A stretch of 64,000 nt of DNA from Allomuricauda sp. (GTDB lineage Bacteria; Bacteroidota; Bacteroidia; Flavobacteriales; Flavobacteriaceae), in assembly GCA_030148335.1 (NCBI GenBank), contig JASBTQ010000005.1:1-64000 (forward strand), in the 5' to 3' direction. The notes under the pieces are model-generated. The model was not told the origin of the DNA and made no database searches. It worked only from the letters and a program-made list of their open reading frames with translations. Of this stretch, positions 26,934-35,543 are shown piece after piece (the stretch's first letter is position 1; each line of letters opens with the position of its first letter). The position numbers were made by a program, and so were the translations under genes.

Positions 26934-27932
26934 ATGAAAAAAATCACCAAAGAAGTTTACCTCAAATGGTATGAGGACATGTTGTTCTGGAGAAAATTCG
27001 AGGACAAGTTGGCCGCAGTATATATTCAACAAAAGGTCAGGGGCTTTTTGCACCTTTACAATGGTCAAGAGGCCGTTCTGGCAGGATCGCTCCATGCCAT
27101 GGACCTCACCAAGGACCGGATGATCACCGCCTACCGTAACCACGTCCAGCCCATCGGGATGGGGGTGGATCCCAGAAGGGTGATGGCCGAGCTGTATGGC
27201 AAGGTGACAGGTACTTCAAAAGGGATGGGAGGCTCCATGCATATTTTTTCCAAGGAACACCGCTTTTATGGTGGTCACGGAATTGTGGGTGGACAGATTC
27301 CTTTGGGTGCCGGATTGGCATTCGGTGACAAATATTTCAAAAGGGATTCCGTGACCCTTTGTTATATGGGCGACGGGGCAGTGAGACAAGGTTCCCTGCA
27401 CGAATCCTTCAACTTGGCCATGTTGTGGCAATTGCCTGTGGTCTTCATCTGTGAGAACAACGGATATGCCATGGGAACATCGGTGGCCCGTACCTCACAC
27501 TCCACCGAGATCTGGAAATTGGGCTTGGGCTATGAAATGCCCTGTGGTCCTGTGGATGGGATGGATCCTGCAATAGTGGCCAAAGAAGTGGACAAGGCCG
27601 TGGAAAGGGCCCGGACCGGGGGAGGACCCACTTTCTTGGAGATGAAAACCTACCGTTACCGTGGTCATTCCATGTCAGATGCACAGCACTACAGGACCAA
27701 GGAAGAGGTCGAAGAGTACAAGAAAATTGATCCCATCACCCAGGTGAAGGACATTATCTTGGAAAAAGGGTATGCAACTGCGGACGAGATCAAGAAAATC
27801 GATAAGCGAGTGAAAGATTTGGTGAGCGAGTGCGAACAGTTTGCCGAAGAGTCGGATTTCCCACCAAAGGAGCAATTGTACGACACCGTGTACGAACAAG
27901 AAGACTATCCATTTTTACAACATAAACTTTAA
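26934..27932 (+). CDS. pdhA: pyruvate dehydrogenase E1 component, alpha subunit
   Basis: E1-alpha binds thiamine diphosphate and, with E1-beta, decarboxylates pyruvate and acylates the E2 lipoyl group. The 332-residue protein shows YNGQEAVLAG, KGMGGSMHIF, the TPP motif GDGAVRQGSLHESFNLA...ICENN, and the phosphorylation-loop-like YRYRGHSMSDAQHYR. ATG 26934 is used; a TTG one codon earlier is an alternative. pdhC follows after 4 bp. The E1-beta gene is not in the window and must lie elsewhere. Confidence 0.95.
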   Translation: MKKITKEVYLKWYEDMLFWRKFEDKLAAVYIQQKVRGFLHLYNGQEAVLAGSLHAMDLTKDRMITAYRNHVQPIGMGVDPRRVMAELYGKVTGTSKGMGGSMHIFSKEHRFYGGHGIVGGQIPLGAGLAFGDKYFKRDSVTLCYMGDGAVRQGSLHESFNLAMLWQLPVVFICENNGYAMGTSVARTSHSTEIWKLGLGYEMPCGPVDGMDPAIVAKEVDKAVERARTGGGPTFLEMKTYRYRGHSMSDAQHYRTKEEVEEYKKIDPITQVKDIILEKGYATADEIKKIDKRVKDLVSECEQFAEESDFPPKEQLYDTVYEQEDYPFLQHKL

Positions 27933-27936
27933 GTAG

Positions 27937-29568
27937 ATGGCAGAAGTAATCACCATGCCTAGATTGAGCGATACCATGGAAGAAGGAACCGTGGCAAAAT
28001 GGCTCAAAAAAGTAGGGGACAAAGTAGAGGAAGGCGATATATTGGCCGAGATAGAGACCGATAAGGCCACGATGGAGTTTGAATCCTTTCATCAAGGAAC
28101 GCTCCTGCATATCGGCATTGAAGAGGGCGACGGAGCCCCGGTCGATTCACTTTTGGCCATCATCGGAGAAGAAGGGGAGGACATTTCCGCTCTTTTGAAC
28201 GGAGGTGCGGCCCCTGCTAAAGAAAAAGAAGAAACAAAAAGCGAGCCCGAACCCAAAGCCGAAAAAAGCGAAGCTCCGGCAAGTGCCCCCAGTTCAATTC
28301 CGGATGGCGTGGAAATCGTGACCATGCCCCGTTTGAGCGATACCATGGAAGAAGGAACCGTGGCCAGCTGGTTGAAAAAAGTAGGCGATAAGGTAGAGGA
28401 AGGCGATATATTGGCCGAGATAGAGACCGATAAGGCCACCATGGAATTTGAATCGTTCTATTCCGGGACCTTGTTGCACATTGGTATCGAAGAAGGCCAA
28501 GGCGCCCCGGTCGATTCACTTTTGGCCATAATCGGCCCAGAAGGAACCGATGTGGATGCCGTACTGAAAGCACAAGCAGGTGGAGGCTCCAGTGCCCCTA
28601 AAGCTGAAAAAACAGAAGAAGAGAAACCAAAGGCCGAAAAAGCAGAGGCAGTTGAAGTACAAACTACTTCACAGGATGGCAACCGTATTTTGGCATCGCC
28701 TTTGGCGAAAAAGATTGCCAGTGAAAAAGGGATCAACCTATCACAAGTAAAAGGTAGTGGAGACCACGGGCGAATCGTGAAAAAGGACATTGAGAATTTT
28801 ACACCTTCGCAAGCGACTTCACCAGCCGTTGAAAAAACAGCGGAAAAAGCGGCCCCAATGACTCCTATCAATTTGCCGGTCGGGGAAGAAAGCTTCGAGG
28901 AGGTGAAAAATTCCCCTATGCGCAAGGCCATCACCAAGAGCTTGAGCGCTTCCAAGTTTACAGCTCCCCACTTTTATTTGACCATAGAAGTGGACATGGA
29001 CAATGCGAAAGCTTCTAGGGAACAGATCAACAATCTGCCCGATACCAAGGTATCTTTCAACGATATGGTGTTGAAGGCATGTGCCATGGCATTGAAAAAG
29101 CATCCACAGGTAAATACCACTTGGACCGATGAGGCGACCATATACAAACACCACATTCACATGGGAGTGGCCGTGGCAGTGGATGAAGGTCTTGTAGTGC
29201 CCGTGATCAAGTTTGCCGATCAACTTACATTGACCCAACTTGGGGCTGCGGTAAAGGATTTGGCTGGAAGGGCCAGGGCCAAGAAAATCAAACTCGATGA
29301 AATGGAAGGAAGTACCTTTACGGTTTCCAACTTGGGAATGTTCGGTATCCAGGAGTTTACGTCCATCATCAACAAGCCCAACTCGGCCATATTGTCCGTT
29401 GGGGCCATCGTGGAAAAACCCGTGGTCAAGAATGGACAGATCGTAGTGGGCAATACCATGAAGGTGACCTTGGCCTGTGACCACAGGACAGTGGATGGTG
29501 CAGTAGGGGCTCAGTTCCTACAGACATTGAGGGCCTATTTGGAGAACCCGGTGACCATGTTGGCGTAA
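27937..29568 (+). CDS. pdhC: pyruvate dehydrogenase E2, dihydrolipoamide acetyltransferase
   Basis: E2 is the core of the pyruvate dehydrogenase complex and transfers acetyl from lipoamide to CoA. The 543 residues hold two lipoyl domains (about 1-85 and 124-208, lipoylated Lys43 and Lys166 in ETDKATMEF). Ala/Glu/Lys/Pro-rich linkers and an E3/E1-binding domain (RILASPLAKKIA...GSGDHGRIVKKDI, about 248-290) follow. The catalytic domain has DHRTVDGAVGAQFL with His516 and Asp520. The two lipoyl domains are nearly identical, including at DNA level. Confidence 0.96.
   Translation: MAEVITMPRLSDTMEEGTVAKWLKKVGDKVEEGDILAEIETDKATMEFESFHQGTLLHIGIEEGDGAPVDSLLAIIGEEGEDISALLNGGAAPAKEKEETKSEPEPKAEKSEAPASAPSSIPDGVEIVTMPRLSDTMEEGTVASWLKKVGDKVEEGDILAEIETDKATMEFESFYSGTLLHIGIEEGQGAPVDSLLAIIGPEGTDVDAVLKAQAGGGSSAPKAEKTEEEKPKAEKAEAVEVQTTSQDGNRILASPLAKKIASEKGINLSQVKGSGDHGRIVKKDIENFTPSQATSPAVEKTAEKAAPMTPINLPVGEESFEEVKNSPMRKAITKSLSASKFTAPHFYLTIEVDMDNAKASREQINNLPDTKVSFNDMVLKACAMALKKHPQVNTTWTDEATIYKHHIHMGVAVAVDEGLVVPVIKFADQLTLTQLGAAVKDLAGRARAKKIKLDEMEGSTFTVSNLGMFGIQEFTSIINKPNSAILSVGAIVEKPVVKNGQIVVGNTMKVTLACDHRTVDGAVGAQFLQTLRAYLENPVTMLA
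28024..28439 (+). repeat. duplicated lipoyl-domain DNA within pdhC
   Basis: A 47-nt stretch at 28024-28070 recurs without change at 28393-28439, 369 nt (123 codons) away. Flanking 32-nt and ~26-nt identical blocks lie around the start and end of each lipoyl domain. Synonymous positions are conserved too, which suggests a recent duplication or ongoing gene conversion. Confidence 0.85.
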
Positions 29569-29570
29569 GC

Positions 29571-29640
29571 TGTCAATCCGAACGCAGTCGAGAATACATA
29601 AATCAAAAAGCATCCTTTTAAGGATGCTTTCTTTATCTTT
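29571..29640 (+). terminator. pdhC terminator preceded by a GCAGTCGA repeat fragment
   Basis: AAAGCATCCTT and AAGGATGCTTT (29607-29617, 29620-29630) form the stem and a TTT-rich tail follows. Before it, TGTCAATCCGAACGCAGTCG (29571-29590) resembles one arm of the inverted repeat at 57709-57781. TATCTTTA at 29634-29641 may be the -7 box of the next gene. Confidence 0.75.
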
Positions 29641-29662
29641 AGAAAATCCAAAAAAACACAAA

Positions 29663-30652
29663 ATGAAAACTATTCTATATGTAGTGGCTGCGCTGCTGGC
29701 GGTGAGCTGTAGTTCGACCAAGATCGGGCAAACCACAACATTGGGCACCAAATCTGAATCTTCGGCGATTAAAAAAGAAGAACCGGGTTTCACCAATGCC
29801 GAACGTGTCGGTGAAATAATGAACTATTTGGCATCCAATGATCTAAAAGGGCGTGATTCCGGGAGTGAGGGAATAGAAATGGCCGCAAAATATATAGAGA
29901 ATCATTTCAAGTCGTATGGGGTAAAGCCCTATTTTGAAAGTTACCGTGACACGCTTTCCAATTTTAAAGATGCTTCCTATAATATCGTGGGCGTAGTGGA
30001 AGGCAACGACCCTGCATTGAAGGACGAATACATCCTCATCGGGGCTCATTACGATCATATCGGTATCGTACAGATGGAAAATGGGGATGCCATAGCCAAT
30101 GGGGCCAATGACAATGCTTCAGGAACCACGACGGTAATGGAACTTGCCAGATATTTTGGTGCCCAGAAGACCAATAAGCGCAGTTTGATCTTTGCGCTGT
30201 TCAGTGCCGAGGAAAAAGGGTTGTTGGGGTCCAAGCATCTGGCCAAAAAGCTGAAAGAAGAAGAGTTGAATCTGTATGCCATGCTCAATTTTGAAATGAC
30301 AGGGGTTCCACTGCAAGGGAAGGATTATTTTGTGTACATCACGGGCTACGATATGTCCAATCTCGCCGAAGTGAGCAACAAGTATGCACAGGAAAATCTA
30401 GTTGGGTTTTTGCCTACGGCCAAGGAATACAATCTGTTCCAACGTTCGGACAATTATCCGTTCCACCAAGAGTTCGGGGTGCCCTCGCACACCTTCTGTA
30501 CGTTCGATTTCACCAATTTTCAACATTACCACAAAGTGGGCGACGAGGCGGACCTCATGGATTTTGGCCATATGGCCACCTTGGTGAAGAAGACCATACC
30601 TGTTTTGGAGGGCATTGCGAATGCACCAACTCAGGAAATCCAGAAAAAGTAA
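29663..30652 (+). CDS. M28-family metallopeptidase, lipoprotein
   Basis: A secreted aminopeptidase-like enzyme of 329 residues. The ATG at 29663 starts a lipoprotein signal ending in LLAVSC (Cys16). The M28 di-zinc site is visible as IGAHYDHIG (His, Asp), GANDNASGT (bridging Asp), FALFSAEEKGLLGS (catalytic Glu pair), and later acidic and His ligands around FEMTG and FQHYHKVGD. It probably acts in the periplasm or at the outer membrane, trimming peptides for uptake. The gene stands alone after the pdh terminator. Confidence 0.92.
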   Translation: MKTILYVVAALLAVSCSSTKIGQTTTLGTKSESSAIKKEEPGFTNAERVGEIMNYLASNDLKGRDSGSEGIEMAAKYIENHFKSYGVKPYFESYRDTLSNFKDASYNIVGVVEGNDPALKDEYILIGAHYDHIGIVQMENGDAIANGANDNASGTTTVMELARYFGAQKTNKRSLIFALFSAEEKGLLGSKHLAKKLKEEELNLYAMLNFEMTGVPLQGKDYFVYITGYDMSNLAEVSNKYAQENLVGFLPTAKEYNLFQRSDNYPFHQEFGVPSHTFCTFDFTNFQHYHKVGDEADLMDFGHMATLVKKTIPVLEGIANAPTQEIQKK

Positions 30653-30659
30653 TTGAAGG

Positions 30660-30736
30660 GTCATTTCGAATCCCTTTGGTAAAGGGGAGAGAAATCTCAA
30701 CAAGTCAAAAGATTTCTCCCTTACGCTCGAAATGAC
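30660..30736. repeat. intergenic palindromic repeat (GTCATTTCGA family)
   Basis: GTCATTTCGA (30660-30669) and TCGAAATGAC (30727-30736) form outer arms, and GAGAAATCT (30689-30697) with AGATTTCTC (30710-30718) inner arms, giving a long hairpin between the peptidase and SDR genes. There is no terminal T-run. It looks like a REP-type element of the kind scattered in flavobacterial genomes. Confidence 0.7.
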
Positions 30737-30754
30737 ACAGAAGGATACAGCGAT

Positions 30755-31432
30755 ATGGCAAACATCATTATCACGGGAACCAGTAGGGGCATCGGTTTTG
30801 AATTGGTGAAACTTTTTGCCGAAGAAGGCCACCATGTGCTGTCCCTATCCCGAAATGCCGGGCCTGTCCAGGGCTTGAAATTTCCCAATGTTTATTCGTT
30901 TCCATTTGACCTGGCCAATCCCAAGGATTATGAACAACTGAAGGAATTTTTGAAGGAATGGGACACTGTGGACGTACTTATCAACAATGCGGGCCGTTTG
31001 CTCAATAAACCATTTTTGGAAATCACCCCCAAGGAATTTGAGGATGTTTACAAAGTAAACGTGTTCGGTCTGGCTGAAATAACCAAGACCGTACTACCCA
31101 AAATGGGCAAAGATGGCCATGTCGTCACCATTAGTTCCATGGGAGGTGTGCAGGGCAGTGTCAAGTTTCCGGGACTGTCGGCCTACAGTTCCAGTAAAGG
31201 GGCAGTTATCACATTGACGGAGCTTTGGGCAGAGGAGTTCAAGGAAACCGGCCCTAGCTTTAACGTATTGGCCTTGGGCGCAGTACAGACCGAAATGTTG
31301 GAAGAGGCCTTTCCAGGCTACCAGGCACCCGTGACCGCTCAGGAAATGGCCACCTATATCAAGGAGTTTGCCTTGACCGGGCAAAAACTGTATAACGGAA
31401 AGTTGTTGCAGGTGAGCAATAGTACGCCATGA
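30755..31432 (+). CDS. SDR-family oxidoreductase
   Basis: A short-chain dehydrogenase/reductase of 225 residues. It has the NAD(P) motif TGTSRGIG (7-14), with Arg11 hinting at NADPH, and NNAG (77-80). The catalytic set is Ser127/Ser128, Tyr144 and Lys148 in SAYSSSK. The substrate cannot be told. It is 23 bp shorter in its C-terminal region than many FabG proteins, lacking the usual final GG.xxxDGG segment. The next gene appears to have its own promoter. Confidence 0.9.
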   Translation: MANIIITGTSRGIGFELVKLFAEEGHHVLSLSRNAGPVQGLKFPNVYSFPFDLANPKDYEQLKEFLKEWDTVDVLINNAGRLLNKPFLEITPKEFEDVYKVNVFGLAEITKTVLPKMGKDGHVVTISSMGGVQGSVKFPGLSAYSSSKGAVITLTELWAEEFKETGPSFNVLALGAVQTEMLEEAFPGYQAPVTAQEMATYIKEFALTGQKLYNGKLLQVSNSTP

Positions 31433-31468
31433 CAATGATTGCCAAAGTGGTAGTCCGTACTTAAAATG

Positions 31469-31476
31469 TATCTTTG
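31469..31476 (+). promoter_or_regulatory. -7 promoter box of the SprT-like gene, near-leaderless
   Basis: TATCTTTG matches TAnnTTTG and ends 5 nt before the GTG start codon, so the transcript probably begins at or beside the start. No -33 TTG at ideal spacing. Confidence 0.5.
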
Positions 31477-31481
31477 TTCCA

Positions 31482-32102
31482 GTGAACACCACCCTTCAAA
31501 AATATTTACCGGAACGTGCCGTGCCCCCATGTTTTGAGCTCATCAAGACACATGGAGTGCATCTAAAGATCGTGAACCACAGGGTCACCCGCCATGGCGA
31601 TTACCGTAGGTTGCCCAATGGGCTTCACATGATCACGGTGAACGCATCGCTGAACAAGTACCGATTTTTGATCACGCTCATCCACGAAATTGCACATTTG
31701 GTAGCCTTTGAAAAACATGGCCGTCGCATCCTGCCACACGGGGTGGAGTGGAAACGTACCTTTCAGCATTTAATGGTTCCGTTCATCCGGCCAGAGGTGT
31801 TCCCTTCCCAATTATTGCCCATCATTGCAAACCATTTCAAGAACCCAAAGGCAAGCAGCAGTACGGATGCCCGTTTGTCCATTGCACTCAAGGCCTTTGA
31901 TGAGGAGGAAAGAAGGGAGAGTTATGTGTATGAATTGCCAAAAGGCAGTATTTTTAGGATGTATAATGGAAGGTTGTTCCAAAAAGGGGACAAAAAGGTG
32001 AAACGCTATGAATGTGTGGAGTTGTCCACAGGCAGATTATATTTGTTCCAACCCAATGCCGAAGTAGAGTTGGTTCGAGATAGGCCCGAAGGGCCATTTT
32101 AA
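31482..32102 (+). CDS. SprT-like zinc metalloprotease domain protein
   Basis: A 206-residue SprT/Spartan-like protein. The zinc motif is LIHEIAHL (His68, Glu69, His72) and a likely third ligand is His86 in LPHGVEWK, spaced as in SprT. The C-terminal part has a beta-rich segment (GSIFRMYNGRLFQKGDKKVKR) where SprT proteins often carry a zinc ribbon, but the usual cysteines are missing. By analogy it may act on DNA-protein crosslinks, but that is inference. The GTG start is supported by the adjacent -7 box. It runs into manC 13 bp later. Confidence 0.88.
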   Translation: MNTTLQKYLPERAVPPCFELIKTHGVHLKIVNHRVTRHGDYRRLPNGLHMITVNASLNKYRFLITLIHEIAHLVAFEKHGRRILPHGVEWKRTFQHLMVPFIRPEVFPSQLLPIIANHFKNPKASSSTDARLSIALKAFDEEERRESYVYELPKGSIFRMYNGRLFQKGDKKVKRYECVELSTGRLYLFQPNAEVELVRDRPEGPF

Positions 32103-32115
32103 AAGAATAAGACAA

Positions 32116-33195
32116 ATGAACAAGAATTATTATGCTGTCTTGATGGCGGGAGGAGTAGGATCTCGATTTTGGCCTGTAAGTACCACCGCCAACCCCAAAC
32201 AGTTTCACGATATGTTGGGAACAGGGAAGACATTGATCCAAAAGACATTCGATCGGTTGAACAGGTTTATCCCCACAGAGAATATATTGATCTTGACCAA
32301 CGAACGCTACAACGACTTGGTGCTGGAGCAACTACCAAAGGTAAAACCGGAACAGGTCGTCTTGGAACCCGCCATGCGCAATACGGCCCCCTGTATTCTT
32401 TATGCATCATTGAAAATCCAAAAGATGAATCCCAACGCTGTGATGATCGTGGCGCCCAGCGATCACTGGATCGAGGATGAAGAGGCTTTTGAAAAAGATG
32501 TCACCGCATGTTTCGATAAATGTGAAAAGGAAAACGTGCTCTGCACCTTGGGCATCCAGCCCACATTCCCCAATACGGGCTTTGGATACATCGAATTTGA
32601 AAAAGGAAGTGACGAAAAACTGAAAACCGTGTCCCAGTTTAGGGAAAAACCGGATTATGAAACGGCAAAGGAGTTTTTGGCCCAGGGCAATTTCCTTTGG
32701 AACGCAGGTATTTTCATGTGGAGTGTCCAGACCATAGTGGATGCGTTCAAGAGCTATCAACCTGGCCAGTATGAACTTTTTGGCAAGGGGATTTCCTGCT
32801 ATAATACTGGGGAGGAGAAGGGATTCATCCAAGAGAACTATGCCAAGGCGGAAAACATCTCCATAGATTATGCCATCTTGGAACAGTCCAGTTCCATATA
32901 CACCCTTCCTGCTTCCTTTGACTGGAACGATTTGGGGACTTGGGGCGCATTGTATGATAAATTGGACAAAGATCCATCAGGCAATGCCGTTGTCAACGCC
33001 AGTGTTGTTTTGGAAAATGCCAAGGGCAACATGATCCGTTCCCCAAAGGGGAAAATTGTTGTGGTGGACGGACTGGAAGATTACATCATCGTGGACAAGG
33101 AAGAGGTCTTGTTGATCTACCCCAAGTCCAAACAACAGGACATCAAAAAAGTATTGGGCCAAGTGAAAGAAACGTTTGGCGACGAGTTTGCATAA
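32116..33195 (+). CDS. manC: mannose-1-phosphate guanylyltransferase
   Basis: Makes GDP-mannose from mannose-1-phosphate and GTP for surface polysaccharides and fucose synthesis. The 359-residue protein begins with the nucleotide-binding motif LMAGGVGSRFWPVS and has NPKQF, LEPAMRNTAPC, FREKPD, LWNAGIFMW and SFDWNDLGTW, all typical. It lacks the C-terminal phosphomannose isomerase domain of bifunctional ManC. The DUF389 gene begins 4 bp after its stop. Confidence 0.95.
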   Translation: MNKNYYAVLMAGGVGSRFWPVSTTANPKQFHDMLGTGKTLIQKTFDRLNRFIPTENILILTNERYNDLVLEQLPKVKPEQVVLEPAMRNTAPCILYASLKIQKMNPNAVMIVAPSDHWIEDEEAFEKDVTACFDKCEKENVLCTLGIQPTFPNTGFGYIEFEKGSDEKLKTVSQFREKPDYETAKEFLAQGNFLWNAGIFMWSVQTIVDAFKSYQPGQYELFGKGISCYNTGEEKGFIQENYAKAENISIDYAILEQSSSIYTLPASFDWNDLGTWGALYDKLDKDPSGNAVVNASVVLENAKGNMIRSPKGKIVVVDGLEDYIIVDKEEVLLIYPKSKQQDIKKVLGQVKETFGDEFA

Positions 33196-33199
33196 AAAT

Positions 33200-34651
33200 A
33201 TGAGTGAAGATCAACTGGAAAAAGTTTCTCCGAACCAAGATAGTGGAGATGAAGTAAAAAAAGATTTCAAGGGGCTTTTGGGCAGCGTGCGGAAGTTCCT
33301 TTCCGAACTTTTGGAGATTCGAACCAATACGGATGCTTCGGCCACCAAGGAATCCATTATAGCAGATATATCCTTTAAAGGCCATACTTCATGGATTTTG
33401 GTCTGTTCCATATTTATCGCCTCCGTTGGGTTGAACGCCAACTCCACGGCGGTGGTGATCGGAGCGATGTTGATTTCCCCGTTGATGGGCCCCATTTTGG
33501 GTATGGGAATGTCCTTGGCCATCAATGATATCGATACACTAAGGCGATCCCTGAAGAACTTTACCGTAATGGTGGTGCTGAGTGTCATCACGGCCTTTCT
33601 GTTTTTCTATCTTTTTCCACTTCGGGATGAATCTTCAGAGCTTTTGGCACGAACCAAACCGGATATCCGAGACGTATTGATCGCTTTTTTTGGTGGTTTG
33701 GCATTGGTGATTGCCCGGGCCAAAAAAGGGACCATAGCCAGTGTGATCTTTGGCGTGGCCATTGCCACGGCACTGATGCCGCCGCTCTGCACGGTAGGTT
33801 TTGGGCTGGCCATTGGCAAACTTTGGTATGCGGCCGGGGCCATGTACCTTTTCATCATCAATACGATTTTTATTGGTCTGGCCACTTTTTTGGTCATCAA
33901 GTTTCTGCGGTTCCCCATGGTGCGCTATGCCAATTCCCAAAGAAGGCGTATGATTGCCCGACTGGCTTCCATCACGGGTATTTTGGTGATGATTCCGGCG
34001 GGTTTCACATTTTATAACGTCTTTCAGGAGTCCCTTTTCAGAAAACAGGCGCAGCAGTTTTTGGATGAGACCATTGAGGTGTACCAGTTCAACGGTGCGG
34101 GAAGGTATGTGGACAACCTTACAAAGATTGAATATGTGGACAACGGCACTTCATTGATAGAAGTGGTCTGCATGGGGGACGAGCTTATCCCGGAAAATGT
34201 GGTGAACACTTGGAGGACCCAAAAGAACCAATTTTCCCGTTTGAAGAATGCAGAACTCCATGTCATACAAGGAGGAAGGGATGATTCTGAGGAAAAGTTC
34301 AATTTTGTAAGTGAGCTTTATGAAAAGAACAAGGCGGAACTGCTGACCAAGGACGAGCAAATAAAACTATTGGAGGAAGAAGTGGTCAATTTGACAAAAA
34401 GAATGGGAAAACAGATTCCTTTCCAAGATGTGAGTGCAGAGGCCAGGGCCAATTATAGCAATATAGATAGACTCGGATTCTCATACCAAATACGGACTGA
34501 TTTTAAGAAATTGGACACAGTCCCGGTCTTTGAAGTAAAATGGAAGCAAGGGGTACAGAATGCCCAAAAAGAGGCCGATATCAAAAAAATGCAGGCTTGG
34601 CTAAAAATACGTTTGCGGGATTCCACGATTGTGTTGAAGGAAGTGGAATGA
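33200..34651 (+). CDS. DUF389 membrane protein
   Basis: A polytopic membrane protein of 483 residues with unknown function. The DUF389 core (about 55-270) has six or so helices with ASVGLNANSTAVVIGAMLISPLMGPILG and IASVIFGVAIATALMPPLCTVGFGL, the family signature. The C-terminal ~190 residues form a cytoplasmic or periplasmic domain, partly coiled coil (KNKAELLTKDEQIKLLEEEV). The ATG at 33200 is preferred over a start overlapping manC. Confidence 0.92.
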   Translation: MSEDQLEKVSPNQDSGDEVKKDFKGLLGSVRKFLSELLEIRTNTDASATKESIIADISFKGHTSWILVCSIFIASVGLNANSTAVVIGAMLISPLMGPILGMGMSLAINDIDTLRRSLKNFTVMVVLSVITAFLFFYLFPLRDESSELLARTKPDIRDVLIAFFGGLALVIARAKKGTIASVIFGVAIATALMPPLCTVGFGLAIGKLWYAAGAMYLFIINTIFIGLATFLVIKFLRFPMVRYANSQRRRMIARLASITGILVMIPAGFTFYNVFQESLFRKQAQQFLDETIEVYQFNGAGRYVDNLTKIEYVDNGTSLIEVVCMGDELIPENVVNTWRTQKNQFSRLKNAELHVIQGGRDDSEEKFNFVSELYEKNKAELLTKDEQIKLLEEEVVNLTKRMGKQIPFQDVSAEARANYSNIDRLGFSYQIRTDFKKLDTVPVFEVKWKQGVQNAQKEADIKKMQAWLKIRLRDSTIVLKEVE

Positions 34652-34775
34652 TGTATTTATAGAAGTCAGAAGTCAGTGAGCAGTTTGCTTCAAGTGTCAA
34701 GTTCAAACAACAAACCACAAGGGCTCAGCCTACAGCAGGCAATAACAGAACAACTGAATAACCAAATAACAAAAC
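34652..34775. repeat. dispersed AT-rich intergenic repeat, copy near 34.7 kb
   Basis: The gap between convergent genes contains AACAACAAACCACAA, GAATAACCAAATAACAAAAC and CAAGTGTCAAGTTCAA. These are motif strings that recur in the gaps at 41.5, 42.3 and 51.3 kb. It holds no gene. Confidence 0.55.
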
Positions 34776-35543
34776 CTAATTCCGTTCTTCGATATACATC
34801 TGCCGCACTTTTTTGAAAAGCTCGGAAGAATAGACAAAGTCAGTCACTGCTTCGTTGTCCGTCTTGAAGATTTCCTTATTGGTGCCTTCCCATTCCTTGT
34901 ACCCATTTTTGAGGAAGATGATTTTTTCGCCGATTTCCATCACCGAGTTCATATCGTGCGTGTTGATGATGGTGGTGATGTCATATTCTTGGGTGATCTC
35001 GTGGATGAGGTTGTCGATCAAGATAGCTGTCTTGGGGTCGAGGCCAGAATTGGGTTCATCGCAGAACAGATATTTTGGGTTCATGACGATGGCCCTGGCA
35101 ATGGCGACCCTCTTTTGCATCCCTCCAGAGATTTCGGATGGATATCTTTTGTGGGCATCGATCAGGTTGACGCGTTTCAGCACAAAATCCACCCGGTCCT
35201 GCATTTCCGATTTGGACTGTTTGGTGAACATATCCAAGGGGAACATCACATTGCCTTCGACGGTCATGGAATCGAACAGGGCACTCCCTTGGAACACCAT
35301 GCCCATCTCTTGTCGCAGATCGCGACGTTCGCTGGTGGAAAGTTCCGAATAATATTGGCCGTTATAACAGATTTGTCCTTCATCAGGTTCAAAAAGACCC
35401 AAAAGACACTTGAGGAAAACGGTTTTTCCCGATCCACTCTGTCCAATGATGAGGTTGGTCTTTCCTTTTTCAAAAACGGTAGAAATGCCTTTTAGGACAT
35501 GGTTGTTTCCAAACGATTTATGTACGTTCTCTACTTCTATCAT
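34776..35543 (-). CDS. ABC transporter ATP-binding protein, MlaF type
   Basis: The ATPase of an MlaFE-type lipid transporter that moves phospholipid between inner and outer membranes. The 255-residue protein has Walker A GQSGSGKT, the MlaF-specific ENVMFPL region, signature ISGGMQKRVAIARA, Walker B YLFCDEPNSGLDP and a switch His in INTHDMNSV. ATG 35543 is chosen because it overlaps the permease stop (TGATG) and gives the standard MIEVENVHKSFG start; the longer frame adds 20 unrelated residues. Confidence 0.92.
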   Translation of the reverse strand: MIEVENVHKSFGNNHVLKGISTVFEKGKTNLIIGQSGSGKTVFLKCLLGLFEPDEGQICYNGQYYSELSTSERRDLRQEMGMVFQGSALFDSMTVEGNVMFPLDMFTKQSKSEMQDRVDFVLKRVNLIDAHKRYPSEISGGMQKRVAIARAIVMNPKYLFCDEPNSGLDPKTAILIDNLIHEITQEYDITTIINTHDMNSVMEIGEKIIFLKNGYKEWEGTNKEIFKTDNEAVTDFVYSSELFKKVRQMYIEERN

